A DNA stretch of 64,000 bases, from contig JBFWOC010000003.1 of NCBI GenBank assembly GCA_050250735.1, positions 445,091 to 509,090 of the forward strand, read 5' to 3'. Below, in pieces: positions 35,065 through 44,279 of this stretch. The position numbers and the translations under genes are program-made. Position 1 is the stretch's first letter. Each line of letters opens with the position of its first letter. The stretch is from Vitreimonas sp050250735 (GTDB lineage Bacteria > Pseudomonadota > Alphaproteobacteria > Caulobacterales > Aquidulcibacteraceae). Below the pieces are notes generated by a model. It made no database searches, was not told where the DNA came from, and worked only from the letters and a program-made list of their open reading frames with translations.

Positions 35065-36269
35065 GCTGGCCCACTGTTAAGCTCGGCGAGATATTCGAGA
35101 TCGCGAGAGGTGGCTCACCTCGCCCCATCCAGGACTATATCACTGATGATCCCGACGGTCTGAACTGGATTTCTATCTCGGACGCCAGCGAAAGTTCGAA
35201 ATACATCGAAAGCACTGCGCGTCGGATCAAGCCGAGTGGTCTCAGCAAGACACGTGTCGTCAAGCCTGGCGATCTGTTGCTCACGAACTCGATGAGTTTT
35301 GGCCGACCGTATATAATGCGGACCTCAGGCTGCATCCACGACGGTTGGTTGGTGCTGAGCGACAGGTCGGGACGCACGGACCCAGACTTCATGTATCATT
35401 TGCTGGGCTCGGACTTCATCTACAAGGAGTTCGAACGTCTAGCGGCGGGTGCAACCGTCAAAAACCTGAATATCGAGCTAGTTTCGAGCGTAAAGTTTCG
35501 GCTCCCGTCGCTGGAAGAGCAGCGGCGAATTGCGGCGATCCTGGATCAAGCGGACGCGCTGCGCGCCAAACGCCGCGCCGCCCTCGCCAAACTCGATACC
35601 CTCGCCCAGTCGATCTTCATCGAGATGTTCGGCGAATGGGATCGCCCGGGGTCAAATCAGCGGACGTTAGAGTTGGGTACGAGAATTGATTTTCTGACCA
35701 GCGGATCGCGTGGCTGGGCTGAGTATTATTCGGAGACAGGGGCGCTCTTCCTGCGAATCCAGAATGTACGAGACGATGAGCTGGATCTGTCGGATGTTGC
35801 TTATGTGCAAGCGCCCGACACGGCAGAAGCCAAGCGAACTAGAGTGCAGGCAGGTGATGTCTTGTTGAGTATCACGGCTGACTTGGGTCGAACTGCTGTT
35901 GTACCTGCGGGCCTCGGTGAGGCCTTTATCAATCAGCACCTTGCGATAATTCGGTCAGGCGCGCTAAACCCCCGTTTTTTGTCGGCTGCACTTCGGAGCC
36001 CAGCAGGCCAGCGCGCTATCCTCCGGCGCAATCGAGAAGCTGTGAAGGCAGGGTTGAACTTTGATGACGTTCGAAGTGTTACTTTGCCTGACATAAGCCT
36101 CGCCCGGCAGGACCAGTTCGCGGCGCGAGCAGCCGAGGTAGACGCACTCAAGCATCCTGTTCGCGCGTCGGAAGCTTCGCTCGCTTCCCTCTTCGCCTCG
36201 CTCCAGCACCGCGCCTTCGCCGGCGAGCTTACAGCTCCCGTGAACATCGCCTCGGCTGCGGCGAGCTGA
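35061..36269 (+). CDS. hsdS: type I restriction-modification specificity subunit
   Basis: 402 residues. Two target-recognition domains (about 1-150 and 200-350) are each followed by a conserved helical spacer: LEEQRRIAAILDQADALRAK near 155-175, and ARQDQFAARAAEVDALKHPV near 345-365. The ATG at 35061 overlaps the hsdM stop. The base composition of the recognition domains is lower in GC than the flanks, as is common for recombining hsdS genes. The specificity cannot be deduced. Confidence 0.94.
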   Translation: MSWPTVKLGEIFEIARGGSPRPIQDYITDDPDGLNWISISDASESSKYIESTARRIKPSGLSKTRVVKPGDLLLTNSMSFGRPYIMRTSGCIHDGWLVLSDRSGRTDPDFMYHLLGSDFIYKEFERLAAGATVKNLNIELVSSVKFRLPSLEEQRRIAAILDQADALRAKRRAALAKLDTLAQSIFIEMFGEWDRPGSNQRTLELGTRIDFLTSGSRGWAEYYSETGALFLRIQNVRDDELDLSDVAYVQAPDTAEAKRTRVQAGDVLLSITADLGRTAVVPAGLGEAFINQHLAIIRSGALNPRFLSAALRSPAGQRAILRRNREAVKAGLNFDDVRSVTLPDISLARQDQFAARAAEVDALKHPVRASEASLASLFASLQHRAFAGELTAPVNIASAAAS

Positions 36270-36276
36270 GACGCCG

Positions 36277-36579
36277 ATGGCGAGCCAAATTCAATTCGAT
36301 TGGGATCCGGGCAAAGCGGCGGCGAACCGCGCCAAGCACGGGGTCAGCTTCGAGGAGGCGATGGGCGTGTTCGCCGATCCGCTCGCGGCCAGCATCCTCG
36401 ATCCGGGCTCGCCGGCGGGCGAGGAACGTTGGATCACGCTGGGGTTGGCGGCGCCCGGACTATTGGTGGTGGTTCATACGGCTGTCGAAATCACCGACGA
36501 TTTGACCTATATTCGGATTATCTCCGCTCGCCGCGCCACCCGGCGGGAGCGCAAGAGTTATGAAAATGAGCCAGGCTGA
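36277..36579 (+). CDS. brnT: BrnT family ribonuclease toxin
   Basis: 100 residues with FDWDPGKAAANRAKHGVSFE (the D/E-W-D..K...N..KHG.SF signature, residues 7-26) and a C-terminal YIRIISARRATRRERKSYEN (I.S.R.A...ER..Y), the complete BrnT fold. Family members are RelE-like RNases neutralised by BrnA. It starts 7 bp after hsdS and overlaps brnA by 20 bp. Confidence 0.93.
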   Translation: MASQIQFDWDPGKAAANRAKHGVSFEEAMGVFADPLAASILDPGSPAGEERWITLGLAAPGLLVVVHTAVEITDDLTYIRIISARRATRRERKSYENEPG

Positions 36580-36781
36580 AGACGATATCGCTCCGGAATA
36601 CGACTTCACCGGCGCCGCACGCGGCAAGTTTCACCGCGCCGGCGCTGCCCTCGTGCCTCCGATCCATCTCGATCCCGACGTGCTCGCCGCACTGCAGGCG
36701 CGGGCGAAGGCTGAAGGCAAGGAGCTCAATGCCTATGTCAACGCTTTGCTGAAGGCCGACTTGAAACGCAGCGGCCCCTAG
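36560..36781 (+). CDS. brnA: BrnA family antitoxin
   Basis: 73 residues, beginning inside the end of brnT. The central PEYDFTGAARGKFHRAGA is the toxin-binding BrnA motif. The C-terminal VPPIHLDPDVLAALQARAKA then LNAYVNALLKADLK is a ribbon-helix-helix DNA-binding domain, so it likely represses its own promoter. Confidence 0.92.
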   Translation: MKMSQAEDDIAPEYDFTGAARGKFHRAGAALVPPIHLDPDVLAALQARAKAEGKELNAYVNALLKADLKRSGP

Positions 36782-36874
36782 CGGCTCAAAGAAACCGCCG
36801 GCCAACACCCCCTTGAACATCGCCGCCGCGGCGCCAATCTGTGGCGGCTTTGCTTTGCGGTAACGGAGGGGCGG

Positions 36875-38623
36875 GTGCAGCAGCAGAATGTGCCAATCGG
36901 CCAGCTGGTCGACATGTACAAACGCGGCGAGATGCGGCTGCCGGAAATCCAGCGCCATTATGTCTGGCGCGCGACCCGGGTGCGCGACCTCTTGGACAGT
37001 CTCTATCGCGGCTACCCTTCGGGCTCGATCCTGATGTGGGAGACCGATGAGCCCGTGCCGACGCGCGATTTCGCCATCCAGCAAGACACCACCGCCTTCG
37101 CCGGCCGCAAGCTCTTGCTCGACGGCCAGCAGCGGTTGACCTCGCTCACCGCCGTGCTCGAAGGCGAACCGATCAATGTGCGTAACCGAAAACGTCCCAT
37201 CGAAATCCTGTTCAACCTCGACCACCCAGACGGCCCGCCGCGGGACGTGGTTGAAGTCGAAAGCGACGAGCAGACCCCGCTCCTGGGTGAGGACGAACAG
37301 CCTGATGACGATAGCGAGGCCGATGAGGCCGGGGAGGAGGGTGAGAACCAGAAGGTCCTGACCGAGCGGCTCAATCTACGCACGTTCGTGGTGGCGAGCC
37401 GGGCCCTGAAGGCGCTGCCGAACTGGGTGTCGGTGAGCGACGTGTTCGGCAGCGCCGGCGACACCGAGATTCTGAAGAAGGCTGGCATCACCTCGTTCGA
37501 GGATCCGCGCTACGACAAGTATAGCAAGCGGCTGACCAAGCTTCGGCAGATCAGGAATTATCAATATGTGGTGCACGTGCTCGAACGCGGCATGAGTTAT
37601 GAGGAAGTGACCGAGATCTTCGTGCGGGTGAACTCGCTAGGCGCCAAGCTCCGCTCATCCGACCTGGCTTTGGCGCAGATCACCTCGCGCTGGCCCAACC
37701 TGCTGCGCGAACTGGAGGCGTTCCAGGACGAGTGCGAGCAAAGCAATTTCACCATCGACCTCGGTCACCTGGTCCGCGCCATCGTTGTGTTCGCCACTGA
37801 ACAGTGCCTCTTCCGCGTCGTCGGCGGCACCAAGATCGACGCGTTGAAGGCAGGTTGGGAGGAAGCGAAGGAAGGCTTGCGATTCGCCATCAATTTCCTG
37901 CGCGCCAACGCCGGTATAGAAGACGAGTCGCTGCTCTCGTCGCCAATGTTCATCCACGCCGTCGCCGCGCTCAACCGGGTCAAATCCAACCGCTTCAGCA
38001 AAGCCGAGCAGCAGGCGCTGCTGCACTGGCTGTTGGTGGCGAACGCGCGCGGGCGGTATTCGCGCGGCTCCACCGAGACGTTGCTGAATGAGGATTTGGC
38101 GATTGTGTTTCGGTCGGGCGATGTCGGCGCGCTGATTGAGCCGGTCAAGCGCCAGTTCGGGCGGCTGCACATCGAGCCGGGCGATCTTGTCGGCCGCGGC
38201 GCCTCGAGCCCACTTTTTTCGCTGGCCTATCTTGCGTTGAAAGACGCCGGCGCGAAGGACTGGTTCAGCGGCCTCGGGCTGTCATTGACGCACCAGGGGC
38301 GGCTGCACTTCATTCAGTGGCACCACATTTTTCCGAAGGCGGTGCTGAAGGAGAACGGGGTCGAATCCAGCGAGATCAACGAGATCGCCAACATGGCGTT
38401 CATCACCGGACAGACCAACCGGCGTCTCAGCCGCACTGAACCGGCGAAGTATTTGCCGGAGATCGTCGATAAACAGGGCGAGGGCGCGCTCACGTCGCAG
38501 CTGGTGCCGCTCGATCCCGACCTGCAGAAGGTCTCCAACTATCATAAGTTCCTGCGCGTGCGACGGGAGGCGCTGGCCGAGCGTATGAACGCCTTCATCC
38601 GGGACAAAGCCGGGCTCGCATGA
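36875..38623 (+). CDS. DUF262 protein with C-terminal HNH (DUF1524-like) nuclease motif
   Basis: 582 residues from the GTG at 36875, preceded by ACGGAGGGGCGG. The N-terminal DUF262 half has QRHYVWRATRVRDLLDSLYR and the diagnostic LLLDGQQRLTSL (about residues 80-91), a nucleotide-dependent ParB-like motif as in GmrS. An acidic low-complexity insert (about 128-165) follows. Near the C-terminus, FIQWHHIFPKAVLKENG with downstream asparagines (about 480-520) looks like the HNH nuclease of GmrD/DUF1524. A GmrSD-like type IV restriction or other anti-phage role is therefore possible. Its stop overlaps the hsdR start (ATGA), which ties its translation to the type I enzyme. Confidence 0.85.
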   Translation: MQQQNVPIGQLVDMYKRGEMRLPEIQRHYVWRATRVRDLLDSLYRGYPSGSILMWETDEPVPTRDFAIQQDTTAFAGRKLLLDGQQRLTSLTAVLEGEPINVRNRKRPIEILFNLDHPDGPPRDVVEVESDEQTPLLGEDEQPDDDSEADEAGEEGENQKVLTERLNLRTFVVASRALKALPNWVSVSDVFGSAGDTEILKKAGITSFEDPRYDKYSKRLTKLRQIRNYQYVVHVLERGMSYEEVTEIFVRVNSLGAKLRSSDLALAQITSRWPNLLRELEAFQDECEQSNFTIDLGHLVRAIVVFATEQCLFRVVGGTKIDALKAGWEEAKEGLRFAINFLRANAGIEDESLLSSPMFIHAVAALNRVKSNRFSKAEQQALLHWLLVANARGRYSRGSTETLLNEDLAIVFRSGDVGALIEPVKRQFGRLHIEPGDLVGRGASSPLFSLAYLALKDAGAKDWFSGLGLSLTHQGRLHFIQWHHIFPKAVLKENGVESSEINEIANMAFITGQTNRRLSRTEPAKYLPEIVDKQGEGALTSQLVPLDPDLQKVSNYHKFLRVRREALAERMNAFIRDKAGLA

Positions 38624-41600
38624 GCCACTTCGCCTTCCTTGACGCCGAGTGGCCGGAGATCGCCGCCGATGCGAAGAAGGCGGAAGCTGCCGCGCATCCC
38701 GATCCGCGCACTGCCTGTTTCTATGCGCGCCGGGCGCTGGAGCTGGCGGTCAATTGGCTCTATCGCGCCGACCGAACGCTGAAGCGGCCTTATGACGATG
38801 CGCTCTCGTCGCTCCTGCATGCGCCGGAATTTCGGCAGCTCGTCGGACCGGCGATTTTGACCAAGGCGAAATTGATCAAGGATCTCGGCAACGCGGCTGT
38901 CCACACGCGCGGGCGCTCGCTTGCGGCCCAAGACGGCCCCAACGCGGTGCGGGAGCTGTTCCACGTCTGCTTCTGGCTGGCGCGCTCGTACGGGCGCAAG
39001 GCGCGGCCGGAGCCGGGGTTGGCGTTCCGCGCCGAAGCGTTGCCGCGTACTTCGCCCACGCCGCCGCAAACCCAGGCCGTGCTCGCCAAGCTCGCCGCCG
39101 ATCTCGAAGCGCGTGACGCCGCGCTGGCGGAGGCGCAAGCGCGCAGCCAAGCACTCGACGCCGAGCTTGCCACGTTGCGCGCGGAGATCGCCGCCGTCAA
39201 AGCCGCCAATGCAGCGACGCCAGGCGATCACGATTACGACGAAGCCACCACGCGCGACGCCTATATCGATCTGTTGTTGCGCGAAGCCGGCTGGGCGCTC
39301 GATCAACCGCAAGACCGCGAGTTCAAGGTCGAAGGCATGCCGAACGCGCCGGGCGTCGGCTATGTCGATTATGTGCTCTGGGGCGCCGACGGCAAACCGC
39401 TCGCCGTGGTGGAAGCCAAGCGCACGCGGCGCGATGCGCGCGAGGGCCAGGAACAGGCGCGGCTTTATGCGGACTGCCTGGAGCAGCGCTACGGGCGCAG
39501 ACCGGTGATCTTCTACACCAATGGCTACGAGCACTGGCTCTGGGAGGACGCGATCCATCCCCCGCGCGCGGTGCAAGGCTTCCTGAAGCGCGACGAATTG
39601 GAGCTGCTGATCCAGCGCCGCGCCTCGCGCCGGCCGCTCATTGAAGTGGCGATCAACGAAGCAATAGTCGAGCGGCACTACCAGACGCGCGCGATCCGGA
39701 ATATCGGCAAGGCGTTCGAGAAGGACCGCGACCGCAAGGCGCTGGTTGTGATGGCCACGGGCGCAGGCAAGACCCGCACCGTGATCGCGCTGGTCGATCA
39801 GCTGATGCGCGCCAATTGGGTGCGGCGGGTGCTGTTTTTGGCTGACCGGGTGGCCCTGGTGAACCAAGCGGTGAAGGCGTTCAAAGCGCACCTGCCTGAT
39901 CAGACCACAGTCAATCTCGTCACCGAGCGCGGCGCGCAGGGGCGGGTCTATGTCTCGACCTATCCGACCATGATGGGGCTCATAAACGAAAAGGAGGACG
40001 AGCGCCGTTTCGGCGTCGGGCACTTCGATCTCATCATCGTCGATGAGGCGCACCGTTCGATCTATCAGAAGTACCGCGCCATCTTCGATTATTTCGACGC
40101 GCTGCTCTTGGGGCTCACCGCCACGCCTAAGGACGAGATCGACCGCAACACGTTCGATCTGTTCGATGTCGAAGACGGGGTGCCGACCGACGTGTACGGG
40201 CTCGATGAAGCAGTGCGCGACGGCTATCTCGTGCCGCCGAAGGCGATCTCGGTCGGCACGCTGTTTCTGCGCGAAGGGATTCGGTACGACGAGCGCAGCG
40301 AGGACGAAAAGGACCAGTGGGACGCGCTCGAATGGAACGAGGAAGGCGAGGTCCCCGACGAAGTCACCGCCGCGCAGATCAATCAGACTTTGTTCAACGC
40401 CCACACCGTCGATCTGGTGCTGGCCGAATTGATGACCAAGGGCATCAAGGTCGCAGGCGGCGACCGGCTGGGCAAGACCATCGTCTTCGCCGCCAACCGT
40501 TCGCACGCCGAGTTCATCGAGCAGCGCTTCAATATCGCGTATCCGCACTATGCCGGCCAATTTGCGCGGGTGATCCACTACAAGACCGACTACGCGCAGA
40601 ACATCATCGATGATTTCTCGGTGAAAGAGCGCGCCCCGCACATCGCCATCTCCGTCGACATGCTCGACACCGGCATCGACGTGCCCGAGGTGGTGAATCT
40701 GGTCTTCTTCAAAGTGGTGCGTTCGAAGACCAAGTTCTGGCAGATGATCGGACGCGGCACGCGGCTCTGCCCCGACCTGTTCGGCCCCGGCGAAAACAAG
40801 ACTCATTTCGCCGTGCTCGATTTCTGCGGCAATCTCGATTTCTTCGCGCAAGACCCTGAGACGTTGAGCGGCGCTGTGGCCGCACCGCTCGGCGAGCGAT
40901 TGTTCGCGGCGCGGCTGGCGCTGATCGGCGAGCTGGTCGAAGGTCGCGGCGAGGCGGTGCGGGAGGATAGAGCGCCATACGAGGGCGATACGCCGGAAAC
41001 CGATGCCGAGCTGCGGGCCGCGCACATCGCGCATCTGCGCGAGCAGGTGGCGGCGATGACGCTCGACAATTTCGTGGTGCGGCCAAAGCGCAAATTTGTC
41101 GAGGCCTGGCAGGAGGAAGGCGCCTGGGCCGATCTCAGCGCCGAGCGGCGGGAGGAATTGCTGGAGCATGTCGCTGGCTTGCCGAGCGCGATGGCGGACG
41201 AGGACGAAGACGCCAAACGCTTCGATCTCATCGTTTTCCAATGCACGCTGGCTTTGCTGCGCGCCGAAGAGCGCTTCACCAAGCTGAAGCAGCGGATCGT
41301 CGACATCGCCGAGGCGCTGGAGGGTCAAGCCGCGATCCCGATGGTCAATGAGCGGCTGGCGCTGATCCAGGAGGTGCAGACCGACGCCTGGTGGCAGGAC
41401 GTGACCGCGCCGATGCTGGAAGTGATGCGCCGGCGTCTGCGCGCAATCGTCAATTTCATCGACAAGCGCCGGCGCAATATCGTTTACAGCAATTTCGCCG
41501 ACGAGCTGGCGCCGGGCCGCGAAGTGGCGCTGCCTCACATCGCGGCCGGGCTCGATGTCGAACGTTTCACCGCCAAGGCGCGGCATTATCTGCGCACCCA

Positions 41601-42015
41601 TGAAAATCACCTCGCCGTGCATAAGCTTCGCCGCAACGAACCGCTGACGGCGACGGATTTGAGCGAACTCGAGCGGATCCTGATCGAGGTCGCCGATGGC
41701 GATGTGACTTTGGTGCAAGCGGCGGCGGGACCGGATCTGCCCACTTTCGTGCGTGGGCTGGTCGGTCTCGACCGCGCGGCGGTGATGGCGGCGTTTTCGG
41801 AGTTCATCGCCAAGCACAATCTCGCTGGCGACCAGATCCATTTCGTCAATCTGATCATCGACCATCTGACTCAGAACGGGGCGATGGCGCCGGAGCGGCT
41901 CTATGAGTCGCCGTTCACCGACATCGACCCGAGCGGCGTCGGCGGCGTGTTCGACGCTAGCGCACAACAGGAGCTGGTCGCCATCGTTCGGCAGATTGGC
42001 GAACGCGTGGCTTGA
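38620..42015 (+). CDS. hsdR: type I restriction enzyme R subunit (EcoEI type)
   Basis: 1131 residues. A DUF4145-like N-terminal domain (CFYARRALELAVNWLYRADR) is followed by a short coiled coil (about 145-200). The HSDR_N nuclease contains VDYVLWGADGKPLAVVEAKR (PD-(D/E)XK core, about 245-267). The motor has Walker A VVMATGAGKTRTVIAL (about 378) and LIIVDEAHRSIY (about 473), with the second lobe MLDTGIDVPEVVNLVFFKVV then QMIGRGTRLCPDLF. A helical C-terminus of the EcoEI_R_C kind ends it. All catalytic motifs are intact. Starts in the DUF262 gene stop (ATGA). A 1141-residue open frame on the opposite strand is a shadow. Confidence 0.96.
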   Translation: MSHFAFLDAEWPEIAADAKKAEAAAHPDPRTACFYARRALELAVNWLYRADRTLKRPYDDALSSLLHAPEFRQLVGPAILTKAKLIKDLGNAAVHTRGRSLAAQDGPNAVRELFHVCFWLARSYGRKARPEPGLAFRAEALPRTSPTPPQTQAVLAKLAADLEARDAALAEAQARSQALDAELATLRAEIAAVKAANAATPGDHDYDEATTRDAYIDLLLREAGWALDQPQDREFKVEGMPNAPGVGYVDYVLWGADGKPLAVVEAKRTRRDAREGQEQARLYADCLEQRYGRRPVIFYTNGYEHWLWEDAIHPPRAVQGFLKRDELELLIQRRASRRPLIEVAINEAIVERHYQTRAIRNIGKAFEKDRDRKALVVMATGAGKTRTVIALVDQLMRANWVRRVLFLADRVALVNQAVKAFKAHLPDQTTVNLVTERGAQGRVYVSTYPTMMGLINEKEDERRFGVGHFDLIIVDEAHRSIYQKYRAIFDYFDALLLGLTATPKDEIDRNTFDLFDVEDGVPTDVYGLDEAVRDGYLVPPKAISVGTLFLREGIRYDERSEDEKDQWDALEWNEEGEVPDEVTAAQINQTLFNAHTVDLVLAELMTKGIKVAGGDRLGKTIVFAANRSHAEFIEQRFNIAYPHYAGQFARVIHYKTDYAQNIIDDFSVKERAPHIAISVDMLDTGIDVPEVVNLVFFKVVRSKTKFWQMIGRGTRLCPDLFGPGENKTHFAVLDFCGNLDFFAQDPETLSGAVAAPLGERLFAARLALIGELVEGRGEAVREDRAPYEGDTPETDAELRAAHIAHLREQVAAMTLDNFVVRPKRKFVEAWQEEGAWADLSAERREELLEHVAGLPSAMADEDEDAKRFDLIVFQCTLALLRAEERFTKLKQRIVDIAEALEGQAAIPMVNERLALIQEVQTDAWWQDVTAPMLEVMRRRLRAIVNFIDKRRRNIVYSNFADELAPGREVALPHIAAGLDVERFTAKARHYLRTHENHLAVHKLRRNEPLTATDLSELERILIEVADGDVTLVQAAAGPDLPTFVRGLVGLDRAAVMAAFSEFIAKHNLAGDQIHFVNLIIDHLTQNGAMAPERLYESPFTDIDPSGVGGVFDASAQQELVAIVRQIGERVA

Positions 42016-42048
42016 GGCCTGTCGTACGGAGACGCCGGCGCGGCGGGC

Positions 42049-42783
42049 CTATTCATCTTCAGGGAACGGATCGTCGGAATAGGTAGGCGGCGCGATGAAT
42101 TTCGCCACCCGCTTTGCCGGCTTCCACATCCAGCCGGCGTCACCGGTGGGGCCAGGAAACGGCTTCATTCCCAGCGAGCGCGCATAGTAGCGTTGCATCG
42201 CGCGCTTGCGGTGCTCGAAGCCCACCTTCAGCGCAGGTTCGTCACCGAGCTTGCTTTCATACTCCAAGGGGAAGGCCTTCAGGATGACGAGCGAGTAGCC
42301 GCGACACGCTGTCCGCACGAAGGCATTGAGAATCTGTGCCCCACAAGCTTTGCCCTGCGATGGCAACAGCCACAATCCGCCCAGCTCCAGAACCGAGCCG
42401 TAAGCTGCGACGCTCATGCCGAGATCACGCCACTGCGAGCAGAGCGCATAGATGGCTTGCGAAGCGTCGTACCCGGCGGCATCGGCCGCCATCCAAAGCG
42501 TTTCGTTGGCATCGCAAGCGCACATGTCATATTCGCGCAGCTCTAACGCCCCTGCTTTCACGTCGCCTCGCAGGATCCAGCCGAACGTCCTTCTCGTGCG
42601 CAGCGACGGGAGTTCTTCGTCCTGTTCGTCGCGCTCCCAGGCCAATGGGTCACCCCAATTCTGGCGTCGATATTGGACCGTGTAGACGCCGAACGTCTTG
42701 CGATACGGGTAGGGCGCACCTTCGCGCTCCTGTCGCACGAAGAAGGGTGCGGCCTCGGAGCGCCGCAGACGTTCTCTGCTCAT
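42049..42783 (-). CDS. GNAT-like acetyltransferase fold protein (tentative)
   Basis: 244 residues. The C-terminal half resembles a GNAT domain: LELGGLWLLPSQGKACGAQIL (acetyl-CoA-binding strand/loop/helix, about 135-160), then LVILKAFPLEYE and KRAMQRYYARSLGMKPFPG (about 190-208). The N-terminal 90 residues are not recognised. The start codon follows immediately after the stop of the XRE regulator (TGA-ATG), so the two are co-translated. This XRE + GNAT order is one used by acetyltransferase toxin-antitoxin pairs, but the GNAT part here is larger than those toxins. Confidence 0.6.
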   Translation of the reverse strand: MSRERLRRSEAAPFFVRQEREGAPYPYRKTFGVYTVQYRRQNWGDPLAWERDEQDEELPSLRTRRTFGWILRGDVKAGALELREYDMCACDANETLWMAADAAGYDASQAIYALCSQWRDLGMSVAAYGSVLELGGLWLLPSQGKACGAQILNAFVRTACRGYSLVILKAFPLEYESKLGDEPALKVGFEHRKRAMQRYYARSLGMKPFPGPTGDAGWMWKPAKRVAKFIAPPTYSDDPFPEDE

Positions 42784-43872
42784 TCAGGCCGCCAGAGCCG
42801 AGGCGCCGCCTGCGGCGTCGATCTCGTCGAGCAGTTCGGGCATCGGAGCTTCGATGAGGACGAGATCGGCGACGGAGATGCAGAAGCAATTGTGTTCGTC
42901 GTCGTCGAACGCCCAGAATTGGCCTGGGCCATTGTCTGCAGCGTCCGGGGCAGCGAGTCCGTCCAACAATGATTGCGGCAAGCTCAGGCCAGGGAAGGAG
43001 AGCGGCTCGGCACGGCCGCGCAGGTGAAGTCTCAGTTCGGCGTGCGAGGGCGTCAGCTGACCATAATCGTGCTCGGCGCCGGGCATTAGGGTGAAGGTTT
43101 CTTCGATCACGTGAGCGTATTGAATGTCTGACACCTTGACCCAGATCAGCCGGCCCTCGGATTCGAAATTGATGAAGCTGCAACGGCAGCGTTGTTCGAG
43201 CGCGTCCTTGATCCGCAGCGCGTCAATTTCATCGATGTCGTAAAAGACTTCGCGGGCCACGCCGCGGAGCTGAAGACACGCGTGCCAAGTGGGGAGGTCG
43301 GCGACATAGGTAAGGCCGTGGGCGCCGAAGCCAACGCCCAAAGGCGGATTTGCCGCCAAAGGTGCGAGATCGGGAAAGATGGCGTCGACTGGCTCACCAA
43401 GCGCCCAGGCGACGGCGAAAGCCAGGTACGAGGATGGCGTCTCGCCCGCCTCCAGGCGGGCGATCTGTTGGCGCGTGGCGGCGATCCTGGCGCCGAGCGC
43501 GCGTTGGGTGAGCCCGGCGGCGGTGCGGAGCGCTGTGATGCGGTTGGCCACCAGCGGCTTTTCCGTGGGCTTAGATTTCTGATGAAGCATGGCCGCAGCC
43601 GGCATTGAAGCGCTTGAGCGTTCTGCATCGGGGCCCCGGCGCAACGAAGTGACCGGGCCGGGGCGCACATGAGCGATGAAATGAGCGATTTGAGCGGGGA
43701 TGCGCACACGATTTTCGGTGAGAACCGAGTGAATATCCATGACGGCCTGTGCGGCTTCCGGATTTGCGTGAAGCATCACATGAGCCGAATCTTGATAAGC
43801 GTAGGTCATCTCTAGAAGGGTCGAGAGTTCGGCGCCGGCGCGTGCGAACAATTTGAGGTCGGTAGGGGTCAA
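42784..43872 (-). CDS. XRE family helix-turn-helix protein with C-terminal sensory-like region
   Basis: 362 residues. A Cro/C1-type helix-turn-helix at about 107-162: NRITALRTAAGLTQRALGAR, then ATRQQIARLEAGETPSSYLA and VAWALGEPVDAIF. The flanking N-terminal 100 residues and C-terminal 190 residues (CLQLRGVAREVFYDIDEIDA, GAEHDYGQLTPSHAELRLHL) are not recognised. Probably controls its own operon with the downstream GNAT-like gene, to which it is joined stop-to-start. Confidence 0.75.
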   Translation of the reverse strand: MTPTDLKLFARAGAELSTLLEMTYAYQDSAHVMLHANPEAAQAVMDIHSVLTENRVRIPAQIAHFIAHVRPGPVTSLRRGPDAERSSASMPAAAMLHQKSKPTEKPLVANRITALRTAAGLTQRALGARIAATRQQIARLEAGETPSSYLAFAVAWALGEPVDAIFPDLAPLAANPPLGVGFGAHGLTYVADLPTWHACLQLRGVAREVFYDIDEIDALRIKDALEQRCRCSFINFESEGRLIWVKVSDIQYAHVIEETFTLMPGAEHDYGQLTPSHAELRLHLRGRAEPLSFPGLSLPQSLLDGLAAPDAADNGPGQFWAFDDDEHNCFCISVADLVLIEAPMPELLDEIDAAGGASALAA

Positions 43873-43985
43873 TCGAGGGCTCCAACCTGGTTTGTACCGT
43901 AACGAAAACGTTACGTAAGAGCGCGTTTGAAATCGACAAGGGCCGGCGCTGAGGGTTGGCGCAATTTTTTTTCGTGAGGTCGGTT

Positions 43986-44231
43986 ATGAGGTCTTTCGCG
44001 AAGGACCATGCGGAATGGTCGAAGCGCGTGACCGCCTATTTAAAGGTGCGCGTGGAGGACGCCGGCCTGACCTATGCCGAATTTGCCGAGAGGCTCGAGC
44101 GCTACGGCTATCCGAACGAGACCCCAGAAGGGCTGAAGCAGAAAATGTATCGCGGCCGGCTGAGCGCAGCCTTTTTCCTGGCGGCTTTAGCGGCGCTTGG
44201 AGAGACAAGACTGGTTCTGAAGGACGTCTAA
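43986..44231 (+). CDS. DUF6471-like small protein
   Basis: 81 residues from the ATG at 43986 with GTGAGGTC upstream; an earlier TTG is less likely. WSKRVTAYLKVRVEDAGLTY then EFAERLERYGYPNETPEGLK and KMYRGRLSAAFFLAALAALG resemble the small helical DUF6471 family, which is HTH-like. Probably a small DNA-binding or regulatory protein. It is divergent from the XRE gene, with about 113 bp between start codons. Confidence 0.75.
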   Translation: MRSFAKDHAEWSKRVTAYLKVRVEDAGLTYAEFAERLERYGYPNETPEGLKQKMYRGRLSAAFFLAALAALGETRLVLKDV

Positions 44232-44279
44232 GCGCGCTCCGGTTCGCGCGGTTGGAGCGCATCAATAGCCGAGTCACCG

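Noticed and set aside
38542..41967. 1141-residue open frame on the minus strand
   Set aside because: It is exactly antisense to hsdR, His/Arg/Asp-rich without any family motif, and arises from GC-rich codon bias of the real gene.
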